Shown piece after piece: positions 16,218 to 28,759 of a stretch of DNA of 64,000 nucleotides. Position 1 is the stretch's first letter; each line of letters opens with the position of its first letter. This stretch comes from CALZJC01 sp963781065 (GTDB lineage Bacteria; Acidobacteriota; Thermoanaerobaculia; Multivoradales; JAHEKO01), in assembly GCA_963781065.1 (NCBI GenBank), contig CAWAET010000001.1, positions 1 to 64,000 on the forward strand. Reading direction: 5' to 3'. Made by a program: the position numbers and the translations under genes. The notes beneath the pieces were generated by a model that saw only the letters and a program-made list of their open reading frames with translations, was not told the DNA's origin and did no database searches.

Positions 16218-16328
16218 GGGGATCCCTGCCCGCGCGCGCCCGCGGCCACTACCTGGGAAGGTGTGCCGACCGTTAAGATGGCAATCTAGGGTCGAAGAAG
16301 CGCTTGGCCCGTACGAGGGGAGGCCCCG

Positions 16329-16802
16329 ATGATCTCAGCGACCGCACGAGACGTCATGAACTCGGAGATCCTGACGGTGACCGAGGACATGACGGCGCAC
16401 GAGTTGGCCACCTTCCTCACCGATCACGAGATCTCCGGCGCGCCGGTGGAGGACTCCGAGGGCCGGCTGAGCGGCGTCGTCTCGACCACCGATCTGGCCC
16501 GCACCGCCTTCGAGAGCGGCTCGTCGGCGGAGGAGGCTCACCCGTTCTTTCGCAGCTGGGCCGGGGCCAGCCTCGACGTCGACGATCTCGAGGATCTGCA
16601 CGTCGAGGAGGAAGGGCTGCAGGTCAAGGACATCATGACCCCGACGGTCTTCGCCGTGGAAGCCGATGCACCGGTGTCGCATGTGGCCCGATCGATGCTC
16701 GACGGCCATCTCCACCGGCTGTTGGTGATCGAGGGACAGAAGGTGGTCGGGATCATCAGCACCTCCGACCTGCTGCGGCTCCTGGCGGGGGAGTCGAAGT
16801 AG
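16329..16802 (+). CDS. CBS-domain pair protein
   Basis: This 157-residue cytoplasmic protein consists of two CBS domains (about residues 8-60 and 100-155), with the repeated features DVMN...LTVTEDM and DIMTPTVFAVEAD and the ends VVSTTDLAR and IISTSDLLR. An acidic linker separates them. CBS pairs bind adenine nucleotides and act as energy sensors or regulatory modules. The start follows GAGGGGAGG (16316-16324) at good spacing. It is divergent from the second Rieske operon and may share its control region. Partner unknown. Confidence 0.88.
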   Translation: MISATARDVMNSEILTVTEDMTAHELATFLTDHEISGAPVEDSEGRLSGVVSTTDLARTAFESGSSAEEAHPFFRSWAGASLDVDDLEDLHVEEEGLQVKDIMTPTVFAVEADAPVSHVARSMLDGHLHRLLVIEGQKVVGIISTSDLLRLLAGESK

Positions 16803-16901
16803 CCAGCCGGGCGACGCTCAGCGGGGACATTGCCCGGGCGACGCCTTCCGGGACGGCTTGCGGGTCGACGGGCGGCCCCGACCGGGCCGCGCTCAGTTGG
16901 C

Positions 16902-17111
16902 TCAGGTAAAGCCGCCGGGGCCGCAGCCCGGCGCGGCGGCAGCGGTGCCGCCGCCGCCATGCGAGGCATGGCCGGCGAAGGTGGACAGCTGTCGCTCGGC
17001 GCCCACCCGGCCGCAGTGCGGGCAGTGCAGCCGGTCGCCGCGCTCGCCCATCCGTTGCAGCACTTCGAAGGCCCTGCCGCAGTCGCGGCAGACGTACTCG
17101 TAGAGAGGCAT
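16902..17111 (-). CDS. FmdB-family zinc-ribbon protein
   Basis: This 69-residue protein opens with MPLYEYVCRDCG, the hallmark of FmdB-type putative regulatory zinc ribbons. A second CPHCG knuckle follows near residue 34, and the tail is a Gly/Ala-rich stretch with a single Cys. It begins 4 bases after the response regulator gene and is likely co-transcribed with the two-component system. Members of this family are small and mostly uncharacterised. Confidence 0.85.
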   Translation of the reverse strand: MPLYEYVCRDCGRAFEVLQRMGERGDRLHCPHCGRVGAERQLSTFAGHASHGGGGTAAAAPGCGPGGFT

Positions 17112-17115
17112 CGGG

Positions 17116-17775
17116 CTAGTCCTCCACGGGCGGCATTTCCACCATCCCGTGGCGCAGCGCGTAGGAGACCACCTGCGCCCGGTTGTGCAGATGCAGCTTG
17201 TCGAGGATGTTGCGGACGTGGAACTTGACCGTGTTCTCGCTCACCCCGAGCTGCTTGGCCAGCCGCCGGTTCGAGGTCACGCCGGTGACCATCAGCTCGA
17301 GCACCTCCTGCTCGCGCTCGGTGAGGGCGTCGGGATCCCAGCTTTCTCGGGCGCGCCTCTTCGGCCGCGCGAACTCGTCGAGCAGCTTGCGGGCCAGCGA
17401 CGGCGTCAGCGCCGGCTCGCCGCGGCCGACTCCCTCGAGCAGCGAGAAGAACTGACGCGATTCGAGGTCCTTGAGCAGATAGCCCTTGGCGCCGCTCTTG
17501 ATCGCCTCGAAGAGGTTGCTGTCGTCGTCCGAGGCGGTGAGGATCACGACCTTGACCTCGGGCAGCTCGGCGGCGAGCCGCTTGGTGGCCTCCATGCCGT
17601 CGAGCACCGGCATGCTCAGGTCCATCAGCACAACTTCGGGCTTGAGCTGCCAGGCGAGGCGGATCGCCTCCTCGCCGTTCTCGGCCTCGCCGACGACTTC
17701 GACGTCGTGGGCCTCGAGCAGGCTGCGCAGGCTGTCGCGAAACAGGGTGTGGTCGTCGGCAATGAGTATTCGCAT
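17116..17775 (-). CDS. NarL/FixJ-type response regulator
   Basis: This 219-residue regulator has a receiver domain (acidic pair in IADDH, phospho-acceptor D52 in VLMDLSMP, switch Thr in ILTAS and Lys in YLLKD). A LuxR-type HTH follows at about residues 150-210 (LTEREQEVLELM, SENTVKFHVRNIL). The partner kinase lies 13 bases upstream. NarL-family regulators bind paired heptamers, and such an inverted repeat is found in the promoter region of the nearby Rieske operon. The cytochrome genes are therefore a likely target, by inference. Confidence 0.93.
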   Translation of the reverse strand: MRILIADDHTLFRDSLRSLLEAHDVEVVGEAENGEEAIRLAWQLKPEVVLMDLSMPVLDGMEATKRLAAELPEVKVVILTASDDDSNLFEAIKSGAKGYLLKDLESRQFFSLLEGVGRGEPALTPSLARKLLDEFARPKRRARESWDPDALTEREQEVLELMVTGVTSNRRLAKQLGVSENTVKFHVRNILDKLHLHNRAQVVSYALRHGMVEMPPVED

Positions 17776-17788
17776 AGTCGGGCCCCCC

Positions 17789-19123
17789 TCAACCCATGAG
17801 CGGAATCTCTATCCTAACCTTTGTCCCGCCCCCGGGTTCGGAATCGACGGCCAGCCGGCCGCCGATGCTCTCCGCGCGCTCGCGCATGATGGCGAGGCCG
17901 AAGCGGGGGAAGTCGGACCGCCGAGGCCCGGCGGGGTCGAATCCGTCGCCGTCGTCGGTGACCTCGCCGACGATCCTGCCGTCTTGCTGAGCGAGCACGA
18001 TGTCGACCCGCTTGGCGCCCGAGTGCTTGCGGGCGTTTGACAGCGCCTCCTGGACCACCCGCAGCAGCTGCAGCTCGACCGTGGCCGGCAGGTTGATCTC
18101 GCCCTCGACCCGCAACCGGGCGGCGATGCCGCTCTGGCTCTGCCACCGGTCGACGTACTCCTCGATAGCCTGGCGGAAGTCCGTCCCCGGTCCCAGCTCG
18201 GTGCGCAGCGCCTGGATTCCCTCGCGGGCGTCGGTGTAGACCTCGCGCGCGGCGTCGGCCAGTTGATCCAGCTGGCGGGCGGCCTCGTCGTGGCGGCCGC
18301 GGGCCAGGTGCGCCTGCACCGCCTGTGCCTTGGCGTTGACGTAGGCCAGGATCTGCGCCATGCCGTCGTGCATCTCGCCGGCGATCCGCCCGCGCTCCTC
18401 GGCGATCGCCAGCGACCTGAGCTGCTCCGAGAGGTGAGCGTTGTCGATCGCCGTGGCCGCGGCGGTGGCGAAGCGGGCGAGGGTCTCCTCGTCCTCCTGG
18501 CTGAACCTGGGCGCGGTGGTCTTCTCGGTCAGGTAGAGATTGCCGCGGAACGGGCCCTTGCAGACGATCGGCACCGCCAGCAGCGAGCGCATCGGCGGGT
18601 GATTCGGCGGCATCCCGGCGGAACGGGGGTCGGCCTCGATGCTGTCCAGCCGCACCCGGCGGCCCTCCTGCAGCACCACGCCCAGCAGGCCGCGCCCCGC
18701 GGGCGGGGCGCCGATTCTCGCCGCCTCCTCGGGCGACAGCCCGGTGGTGACGAACTGCTGGATGCGGCGCTGCCCGTCGAACACCGCCACGGCGCCGTAG
18801 CGCGCCCCGACCAGCCGGGCGGCCCGCTTCACCACCTTCTCGAGCAGGGTGTCGAGCGTCAGGTCGCCGGACAGGTCGAGGCCGGCCCGGTGCAGGGCCA
18901 GCAGCTCGCGGTTCTGCCGTTCCACCCGTCCGTGCATCCGCGACAGGGAGGTGAAGACGATGCCGAAGAAGAAGAGGCTGGCGACCAGGATCACCAGGTC
19001 CATCAGCACCCGGCCCTGCCAGGTCTCGAGGAAGGGCATCAGGTTGAAGCGGGCGAACTCGACGAATACGAAGAGGACGACCAGGGTCGCGAGGAAGACC
19101 CACTTGAGACGGGTGAGGTTCAT
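17789..19123 (-). CDS. GAF-domain sensor histidine kinase (NarX/DegS type)
   Basis: This 444-residue kinase has two N-terminal membrane helices (about 8-24 and 40-60) with almost no periplasmic loop. A GAF domain (about 85-230) follows, then a HisKA_3 dimerisation helix with the phospho-His at about 252 (GEMHDGMAQ) and an HATPase domain with NARKHSGAKR, DDGDGFD and GGGTKV motifs. With so small an extracytoplasmic part, the signal is probably read by the GAF domain, perhaps redox or oxygen. The GAF holds one visible Cys (VCKG). It forms an operon with the response regulator and the FmdB protein. Confidence 0.92.
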   Translation of the reverse strand: MNLTRLKWVFLATLVVLFVFVEFARFNLMPFLETWQGRVLMDLVILVASLFFFGIVFTSLSRMHGRVERQNRELLALHRAGLDLSGDLTLDTLLEKVVKRAARLVGARYGAVAVFDGQRRIQQFVTTGLSPEEAARIGAPPAGRGLLGVVLQEGRRVRLDSIEADPRSAGMPPNHPPMRSLLAVPIVCKGPFRGNLYLTEKTTAPRFSQEDEETLARFATAAATAIDNAHLSEQLRSLAIAEERGRIAGEMHDGMAQILAYVNAKAQAVQAHLARGRHDEAARQLDQLADAAREVYTDAREGIQALRTELGPGTDFRQAIEEYVDRWQSQSGIAARLRVEGEINLPATVELQLLRVVQEALSNARKHSGAKRVDIVLAQQDGRIVGEVTDDGDGFDPAGPRRSDFPRFGLAIMRERAESIGGRLAVDSEPGGGTKVRIEIPLMG

Positions 19124-19237
19124 CGGTTCTGTGAGTGCCCAGGCATGACGGCGGCGATCCTATCGCGGGTGCCGGGGCTGCCTGGGGCTGGCAGTCCCTT
19201 GGGATGGCGGGGCGGCCGTCACCGCTCCCGCGGGGCG

Positions 19238-19579
19238 CTATCCGCTCTCGGGGTGGCCGCTCTGCCTGTGTCGATCCGAGTCAGGGAGCCGCTGTTGCCG
19301 GTCGGCCACCTCCGGCTCGGCCCGCGTCGGCCGGCGGTCGGTGCGGCGGGTGCTCCAGTCGAACAGGGAGTAGAAGGGCGACCAGCCGATCAGCCCGGTC
19401 ACCAGCGGGATGATGCCGAAGATCCTCAGCGCGGCGCCCAGGATGCCGTCCGGCCACAGCCACCAGCCGGCCACCAGCATCACCAGTCCGATGACTACAT
19501 GGAGGAGTCGGTCCCAGAGGGCCTGGTTCTGATAACTCAATGGGCGAGTCTCTCGGCCGGCGGTCGGCCGTTCCGGCAC
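19238..19579 (-). CDS. Small membrane protein, DUF2892 (YgaP-like) family
   Basis: This protein of about 113 residues has two predicted membrane helices (LLHVVIGLVMLVAGWW and ILGAALRIFGIIPLVTGLIG). A WSPFYSLFDWSTRR segment follows, matching the typical GLIG-W-P-Y-LF-ST pattern of DUF2892. A polar, low-complexity C-terminal tail follows. The start is uncertain: residues 1-15 look poorly conserved. It stands alone between the kinase operon and a DUF362 gene. Confidence 0.65.
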   Translation of the reverse strand: MPERPTAGRETRPLSYQNQALWDRLLHVVIGLVMLVAGWWLWPDGILGAALRIFGIIPLVTGLIGWSPFYSLFDWSTRRTDRRPTRAEPEVADRQQRLPDSDRHRQSGHPESG

Positions 19580-19796
19580 GAAACGACGGCTTTTGCTAAC
19601 CCGAAGAATGGACTTCGACGCCTGCGGACGCCACTGCCGGGCGGGTGGCTCGCGTCATCACACTCAGGTGGCCCCCGCCTACCCGCCGGGGTGGATGCAA
19701 TCGGCTGGTGCAGCGGCGCCCGGGCCGAGCTCGACCTCGGCCGGCTGCGAGGCCCGGTCCCGTCGGGCGGTCCGCCACTCAGGCTAGACTGCGCCA

Positions 19797-21077
19797 ATGA
19801 CCGCAAGCCGCGTCGCCGTCCTCCGCACCAGTCCCCGGACCGTCCTGGCCGACTACCACGAGCTGATGAACCTGGCCGGCTACCAGGAGGTGGTCGACCG
19901 GCAGGCCGATACCGCGCTCAAGGTGAACATCTCCTGGCACTTCTTCTACCCCGGCTCCTCGACCACGCCCTGGCAGCTCGAGGGCGTCATCCGGGCCATG
20001 GAGGCCGACGGCTACTCGCGCGACCTGATCCACGCCTGCCACAACCGGACCGTGGTCATCGACGCCCACCTGGGCGAGCGCGAGAACAAGCAGCTGCCGG
20101 TGGTCGAAGCGCACGGTCTGCGCAACATCCACCTCTATGAGGGCGACGAGGAGTGGATCAACATCCGCGATGCGGTGGGCGACCTGACCGACCAGTTCCT
20201 CTGCTTGAACGAGGTCTACCCCAAGGGCTTCCACATCCCCAAGCGCTTCCTGGGCGAGAACATCATCCATCTGCCGACGGTCAAGACTCACATCTTCACC
20301 ACCACGACGGGCGCGATGAAGAACGCCTTCGGCGGCCTGCTCAACGAGCGCCGCCACTGGACCCACCCGGTGATCCACGAGACGCTGGTCGACCTGCTGC
20401 GGATCCAGCAGAAGATCCACCGCGGGGTGTTCGCGGTGATGGACGGCACCTTCGCCGGCGACGGCCCGGGGCCGCGCTGCATGATCCCGCACGTCAAGAA
20501 CGTCCTGCTGGCCTCCTCCGACCAGGTGGCCATCGACGCCACGGCGGCGGCGATGATGGGTCTGGACCCGATGTCGATCAAGTTCATCCGGCTGGCCCAC
20601 GAGGCCGGGCTGGGCTGCGGCGACGTGCGCGAGATCGAGTACGTCGGCGACGCCGGGGCGGCGGCCGAGCGCTGGGGCTTTGTCGGCCCGTTCAAGAAGA
20701 TGACCTTCGCCGCCCGCATGCAGCACAAGATCTACTGGGGGCCGCTCAAGAAGCCGATCGAGTGGACGCTCAAGACGGTGCTGGCGCCCTGGGCCTATCT
20801 CGCCAGCGTGATCTACCACGACAGCTTCTGGTACCCGTTCCTGGCCAAGAAGCAGATGGCCGAGGTGCTCGACAGCGTCTGGGGGCGGCTGTTCCGCGAG
20901 TGGGAGAACCTGACTCCGGACGAGCGTGGCTTCACCGAGATCGGCGAGCACCCGGCGGAGATCAAGCGCACCGGGATCAAGGCGTTCTGGACGTCGCTCG
21001 GGATCCTCTGGACCTGCCTCAAGGAGGCGCCGGAGCTGGCGCAGGGCGGGCGGATGGCGGCGCCGACGAAGCGGTAG
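19797..21077 (+). CDS. DUF362-domain protein
   Basis: This 426-residue cytoplasmic protein resembles the DUF362 family, with conserved stretches such as IHLPTVKTHIFTTTTGAMKN, MDGTFAGDGPGP and DQVAIDATAAAMMG. Many DUF362 proteins carry a ferredoxin-type cysteine cluster. None is visible here, so it is the iron-sulfur-free type. The C-terminal 130 residues are extra and contain aromatic, membrane-proximal-looking segments. The substrate and reaction are unknown. It is a single gene with no obvious operon partner. Confidence 0.8.
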   Translation: MTASRVAVLRTSPRTVLADYHELMNLAGYQEVVDRQADTALKVNISWHFFYPGSSTTPWQLEGVIRAMEADGYSRDLIHACHNRTVVIDAHLGERENKQLPVVEAHGLRNIHLYEGDEEWINIRDAVGDLTDQFLCLNEVYPKGFHIPKRFLGENIIHLPTVKTHIFTTTTGAMKNAFGGLLNERRHWTHPVIHETLVDLLRIQQKIHRGVFAVMDGTFAGDGPGPRCMIPHVKNVLLASSDQVAIDATAAAMMGLDPMSIKFIRLAHEAGLGCGDVREIEYVGDAGAAAERWGFVGPFKKMTFAARMQHKIYWGPLKKPIEWTLKTVLAPWAYLASVIYHDSFWYPFLAKKQMAEVLDSVWGRLFREWENLTPDERGFTEIGEHPAEIKRTGIKAFWTSLGILWTCLKEAPELAQGGRMAAPTKR

Positions 21078-21103
21078 CGCGACGCTCCGGGCTGGGGCTC
21101 AGG

Positions 21104-21267
21104 GCCGCTACGAGCCGCTGAGGTGACGCTCCGTGGCGATGGCTCCCTTGGCGTGATGCGGGGCGTCGAGGCTCGGCTGTCGGTTGTGGTCTCGCGGGCG
21201 GTCGAGGTGGGTCGAGCAGCGGTCCGCTTTATTCGCCACTCCGGTCACCTCAGCGGCTCTCCGCTAC
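21104..21267. repeat. Inverted-repeat-bounded segment
   Basis: GCCGCTACGAGCCGCTGAGG and the following bases (21104-21126) are mirrored by 21244-21267 (GTCACCTCAGCGGCTCTCCG onward), with one or two mismatches. The intervening sequence of about 115 bases has no gene. It could be a small non-autonomous element or a long-range hairpin after the DUF362 gene. Confidence 0.5.
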
Positions 21268-21332
21268 GTGAGTGGATCTGATGGGAGCGAACGGTCGACA
21301 CGGAGCAGGGCAAGGCCTTGAGTCGGGCTGTT

Positions 21333-21530
21333 GTTGCCCCGGGACCGGTCGGCTATGGAGCCGAGAGATGGGGGGCCCCAGGTACCGGCTCGGCTCAGTT
21401 GGACTTCGGGGGTAGGCCTCGCCTGCGCACTCGCGACGGGCGGCGTCGGTCGAGGACTCCGAAGGCCGGTGCCATAGCCCTGCTCGTGAGCTACCTGGAA
21501 CCCCCCATCTCTCGTCTCCGCCGCCGACCT
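21333..21530. repeat. Foldback element copy 1 (about 196 bases, 38-base terminal inverted repeats)
   Basis: The ends 21347-21384 and 21492-21529 are inverted repeats matching at 32 of 38 positions, with core CGAGAGATGGGGGG/CCCCCCATCTCTCG. Copy 2 lies exactly 240 bases downstream and differs at only about two positions over 198 bases. There is no coding capacity for a transposase. It could be a MITE-like element or a structured RNA. Confidence 0.75.
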
Positions 21531-21572
21531 GCGCTGGTGGCTGCCGAGATGGTCTTTTCCGGCTGGTGCGTG

Positions 21573-21770
21573 GTTGCCCCGGGACCGGTCGGCTATGGAG
21601 CCGAGAGATGGGGGGTCCCAGGTACCGGCTCGGCTCAGTTGGACTTCGGGGGTAGGCCTCGCCTGCGCACTCGCGACGGGCGGCGTCGGTCGAGGACCCC
21701 GAAGGCCGGTGCCATAGCCCTGCTCGTGAGCTACCTGGAACCCCCCATCTCTCGTCTCCGCCGCCGACCT
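21573..21770. repeat. Foldback element copy 2
   Basis: This is a near-identical copy of 21333-21530 in the same orientation, separated from it by about 42 unrelated bases. Because the flanking bases differ while the element is almost unchanged, the unit boundaries are well defined. Confidence 0.75.
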
Positions 21771-21842
21771 CCTGTCGTGGATGCGGAGGATGTCTGGGAT
21801 CTCGCGGAAGCCGTGGATGATCCGCGGCGGTTCCGCCGCGAT

Positions 21843-21917
21843 CCGTAGCGGTCGACCTCCGTGTCGACCGGTTGTGGGCGGTCGCCGAACGGTCGACACG
21901 GAGGTCGACCGCTACGG
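21843..21917. repeat. 28-base inverted repeat, family B, supplying a stop codon
   Basis: The arms 21843-21870 and 21890-21917 are perfect inverted repeats (CCGTAGCGGTCGACCTCCGT onward) with a loop of about 19 bases. The right arm contains the TAG stop codon of the minus-strand gene 21912-22481 (CCCGTAG). The same arms with a different loop occur at 43860-43955, again holding the stop codon of a minus-strand gene. It is a likely transcript-end hairpin. Confidence 0.75.
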
Positions 21918-22481
21918 GCGAAGCTTGAGGTCTCGCACGACCTGCAGCATGCCGCCATCGCTCCCGTCGACCGGCCGGATCGTCGCCCAGGTGGGGTTGG
22001 CGGAGGCGTCTTTGCCGCGCTCGCCGAGGAGCGGGTCGCCTTCGAAGTTGAGCGAGAAGCTCTGGCGGGGGAGATCGGGGCCCCAGACGCGGTAGTGGAC
22101 GTGGGCCGGTGGGCCGCCGGTGGCGTAGTGGGCGGGCTTGACGGTCTCGAAGCGGTAGCGGCCCGTCTCGTCCGTCAGCATCAAGCCGCACAGGCGGGCG
22201 TCGGACTCGTCCATGCCGCCGGGCGAGTAGTAGCCGGCGTCGTCGGTGTGGAAGACGAAGACCGTGGCGCCGGCGACCGGCGTCTCGCCGTCGCTCGCCA
22301 CGACTCGCCCCTCGACCACCATCCGCGTCCCCGGCTCCTCGGGCCCGGCGATGACGATCGACCAGCTCTCGGCCTGCTGCCCCCGGCAGTCGCCCCGGTT
22401 CTGGGCCGTTGTGGGGGAGGCTGCGAGGGTAGAGGTGAGGATGGCAATGAGGACGGCTGTGCCAACGGTTGGTGAACGCAT
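21912..22481 (-). CDS. Secreted intradiol ring-cleavage dioxygenase-like protein
   Basis: This 189-residue protein has a signal peptide (cleavage near TTAQN) and the beta-sandwich signature of intradiol dioxygenases: GRVVASDGETPVAGATV, then DDAGYYSPGG, TDETGRYRFETVKP and PPAHVHYRV. All four usual iron ligands can be placed: Tyr 84 or 85, Tyr 119, His 127 and His 129. Short exported members of this family are common in Acidobacteriota and Bacteroidota, and their substrates are unclear. The last codons and the TAG stop lie inside a family B repeat arm. It is flanked by repeat elements on both sides. Confidence 0.82.
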   Translation of the reverse strand: MRSPTVGTAVLIAILTSTLAASPTTAQNRGDCRGQQAESWSIVIAGPEEPGTRMVVEGRVVASDGETPVAGATVFVFHTDDAGYYSPGGMDESDARLCGLMLTDETGRYRFETVKPAHYATGGPPAHVHYRVWGPDLPRQSFSLNFEGDPLLGERGKDASANPTWATIRPVDGSDGGMLQVVRDLKLRP

Positions 22482-22605
22482 GCGGGCTCCCCTTGCTTCG
22501 AGGCTCTTCGGACATTCTTGATACGAGCATCGGGGTCCGGAGGTTGCCGGTTCTCCGAAGATGCCAGGTACGACACCTGGCTCCGAGCATTCCAGGCGTC
22601 GAGGA

Positions 22606-22800
22606 GTTGGGGGCCGGTCGGCTACGGAGCCGAGAGAAAGGGGGCCCCAGGTACCGGCTCGGCTCAGTCGGACTTCGGGGGGTGGCCTCGCCTGCGCGCT
22701 CGCGACGCGCCGGACCGGCGGGAGCCTCCGGTCGCTGGTGCTGTAGCGCTGCTCGCGAGCTACCTGGAACCCCCCATCTCTCGTCTCCTACGCCGACCTC
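22606..22800. repeat. Foldback element copy 3 (diverged)
   Basis: This copy keeps the terminal inverted repeats (GGTCGGCTACGGAGCCGAGA and TACCTGGAACCCCCCATCTC onward) and the GGTACCGGCTCGGCTCAG block. It has diverged in the middle (around 22700-22745) from copies 1 and 2. Conserved ends with a drifting centre suggest that the foldback itself is what is maintained. Confidence 0.7.
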
Positions 22801-23103
22801 CGGTGGAAGACGATGAAGAGCAAGGCCGGAGCGAAAACGCGGTCCCCATCTTCTTGCGAACCCTGATCTCCAAGGCGGACACCTCGAGTGCCAACTCACC
22901 TTTCCTGAGCACCACTGGCGGTTCCTCTTCCGCCTCCCTCCTCCCCTCGACGGCGGCGCGGTGTCAGTGCGATCTCTCAGAGACTGGCTGCCGGCTCCTG
23001 CGTGACCCGGCGAACGGGCCTTCCCGAAGTCGCTTCGGCCCGCGGCCCACCATCGCCACGTTCCACACGCGGGCGACAGTGCCACGGAGCGACGCCGCGG
23101 CGG

Positions 23104-23205
23104 CTTGTAGCGGCCAGCCGCAACGACGGTTGGACATGCGGTGGCTTGCAGCGGCCAGCCGCGACGCCAGTGGAACACGCGGCGCCTTGTAGCGGCCCTC
23201 GATCA
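23104..23205. repeat. 41-base tandem repeat upstream of carB
   Basis: Units start at 23104, 23145 and 23186 with CTTGTAGCGGCC or CTTGCAGCGGCC. Two full 41-base units and a partial third are present. The array ends about 35 bases before the carB start codon, so it lies in the expected promoter or leader region. Confidence 0.6.
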
Positions 23206-23240
23206 ATGACGCTATTCTCGGCCCGCCAAGAGACCGAACC

Positions 23241-26489
<3,249 letters not shown>

Positions 26490-26495
26490 CGGAGA

Positions 26496-26595
26496 GGGGG
26501 ACACGATCCCGCGGCCGGGCCGCGGGTCATGTCCCCTGGCGGTGATCGGAGGGCGGGGACATGATCTTGCGGCTCTGCCGCAGGTCGTGTCCCCC
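26496..26595. terminator. Two tandem hairpins between carB and fumC
   Basis: Two imperfect palindromes of about 40 bases (26496-26536 and 26555-26595) share the outer sequence GGGGACAYGATC and its complement, with GC-rich centres. They are copies of one hairpin type rather than one classical terminator, and no T-tract follows. Position right after the carB stop supports a transcript-end role. Confidence 0.55.
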
Positions 26596-26674
26596 TTCCC
26601 CATCCCCGGTACCATCTACCATCGAGCGAGCACCGAGCCCCGAACAAGCCAACATCACCAAAGAGGCACCCACC

Positions 26675-28072
<1,398 letters not shown>

Positions 28073-28130
28073 GCCCCGTGGAGCCGGCCCCATGGAGCAA
28101 CCTGCGTGAAGTGAGATAGGCTAAGCGTCT

Positions 28131-28289
28131 ATGGGCAAGTTCGCTGTCGTGCGCGATTTCTGGGAGTTCTTGCGGGTGCGCAAGAAGTGGTGGCTGGCGC
28201 CGATCATCGTGGCGCTGCTGCTGATCGGCGTGCTCCTGGTAGTGACCGAGAGCTCGGCCTTGGCGCCCTTCATCTACGCGCTGTTTTGA
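28131..28289 (+). CDS. DUF5989 family membrane miniprotein
   Basis: This 52-residue protein begins MGKFAVVRDFWEFLRVRKKW and continues into one membrane helix, ending FIYALF. The pattern FWEFLRVRKKWWL plus a hydrophobic stretch and a SALAPFIY-LF end is typical of DUF5989. These are often found beside carbamoyltransferase or envelope genes. Here it is followed 13 bases later by a response regulator. The function is unknown. Confidence 0.75.
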   Translation: MGKFAVVRDFWEFLRVRKKWWLAPIIVALLLIGVLLVVTESSALAPFIYALF

Positions 28290-28302
28290 CGGGCGGGCCG
28301 CA

Positions 28303-28743
28303 ATGAACGGCCTCGGCGAGGAAGGGGTCCTTCGCATCCTCCACGTGGAGGACAACGAGGCGCACGCCGAGCTCGTGCGGCGCGGTTTCGAGGACCACCG
28401 GGTCGCCAACGAGATCGAGCACGTCATGACCGGCGAGGACGCCCTCGACCGGCTCGGGCAGTGCTTGCGGCGGCGCCAGCTGCCCGACGTGGTGCTGCTC
28501 GACCTCCGCTTGCCGGGGATCGACGGCCTCGAGGTGCTCACCGCGATCCGGGACACCGCCGGCCTCGAGGATCTGCCGGTGGTCATCCTGACCACCTCCG
28601 AGGCCGAGTGGGACCGGCTGAAGGCCTACGAGCGGCACATGAACGGCTACATCGTCAAGCCGTTCGACTTCGACAGCTTTGCCGTCCTGCTGGACGTGAT
28701 CACGCTGTTGATGCGCGACAAGAAGACCGTCAGGGCTCGCTGA
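28303..28743 (+). CDS. Single-domain response regulator (Rcp1-like)
   Basis: This 146-residue stand-alone receiver has HVEDNEAHAELVRRGF at the start, the phospho-acceptor Asp in VVLLDLRLPGIDG, Thr in VILTTS and Lys in YIVKPFDF. The HVEDN opening and long alpha-4 loop resemble Rcp1, the partner of phytochrome-type kinases. No output domain and no adjacent kinase are present, so it probably acts in a phosphorelay or by protein binding. Confidence 0.9.
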   Translation: MNGLGEEGVLRILHVEDNEAHAELVRRGFEDHRVANEIEHVMTGEDALDRLGQCLRRRQLPDVVLLDLRLPGIDGLEVLTAIRDTAGLEDLPVVILTTSEAEWDRLKAYERHMNGYIVKPFDFDSFAVLLDVITLLMRDKKTVRAR

Positions 28744-28759
28744 CCGCGGGCGCCGGCGG

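Larger units (their letters stand above)
21078..21911. other. Gene-free, repeat-rich stretch
   Basis: These 834 bases hold no supported gene. The open frames here read through the repeats and lack family likeness. The stretch contains a pair of about 23-base inverted arms (21104-21267), two copies of a roughly 198-base foldback element (21333-21530 and 21573-21770) and a 28-base inverted repeat (21843-21917) ending in the next gene. A partial copy of that arm (CGGTCGACACGGAG) lies near 21290. Confidence 0.7.
22482..23240. other. Gene-free, repeat-rich stretch before carB
   Basis: These 759 bases have no supported gene. They hold the third copy of the foldback element (22606-22800) and a 41-base tandem repeat (23104-23205). 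A TATTCT hexamer at 23213-23218 could be a carB -10 box. The rest (22801-23100) shows nothing recognisable. Confidence 0.65.

Noticed and set aside
21318..21848. Open frame of 176 codons across the foldback repeats
   Set aside because: The protein is just the repeat translated twice, with no ribosome binding site or homology; the structure lies in the DNA arms.
22518..23192. Open frame of 224 codons before carB
   Set aside because: It spans the third foldback copy and the 41-base tandem repeats, and shows no recognisable domain.
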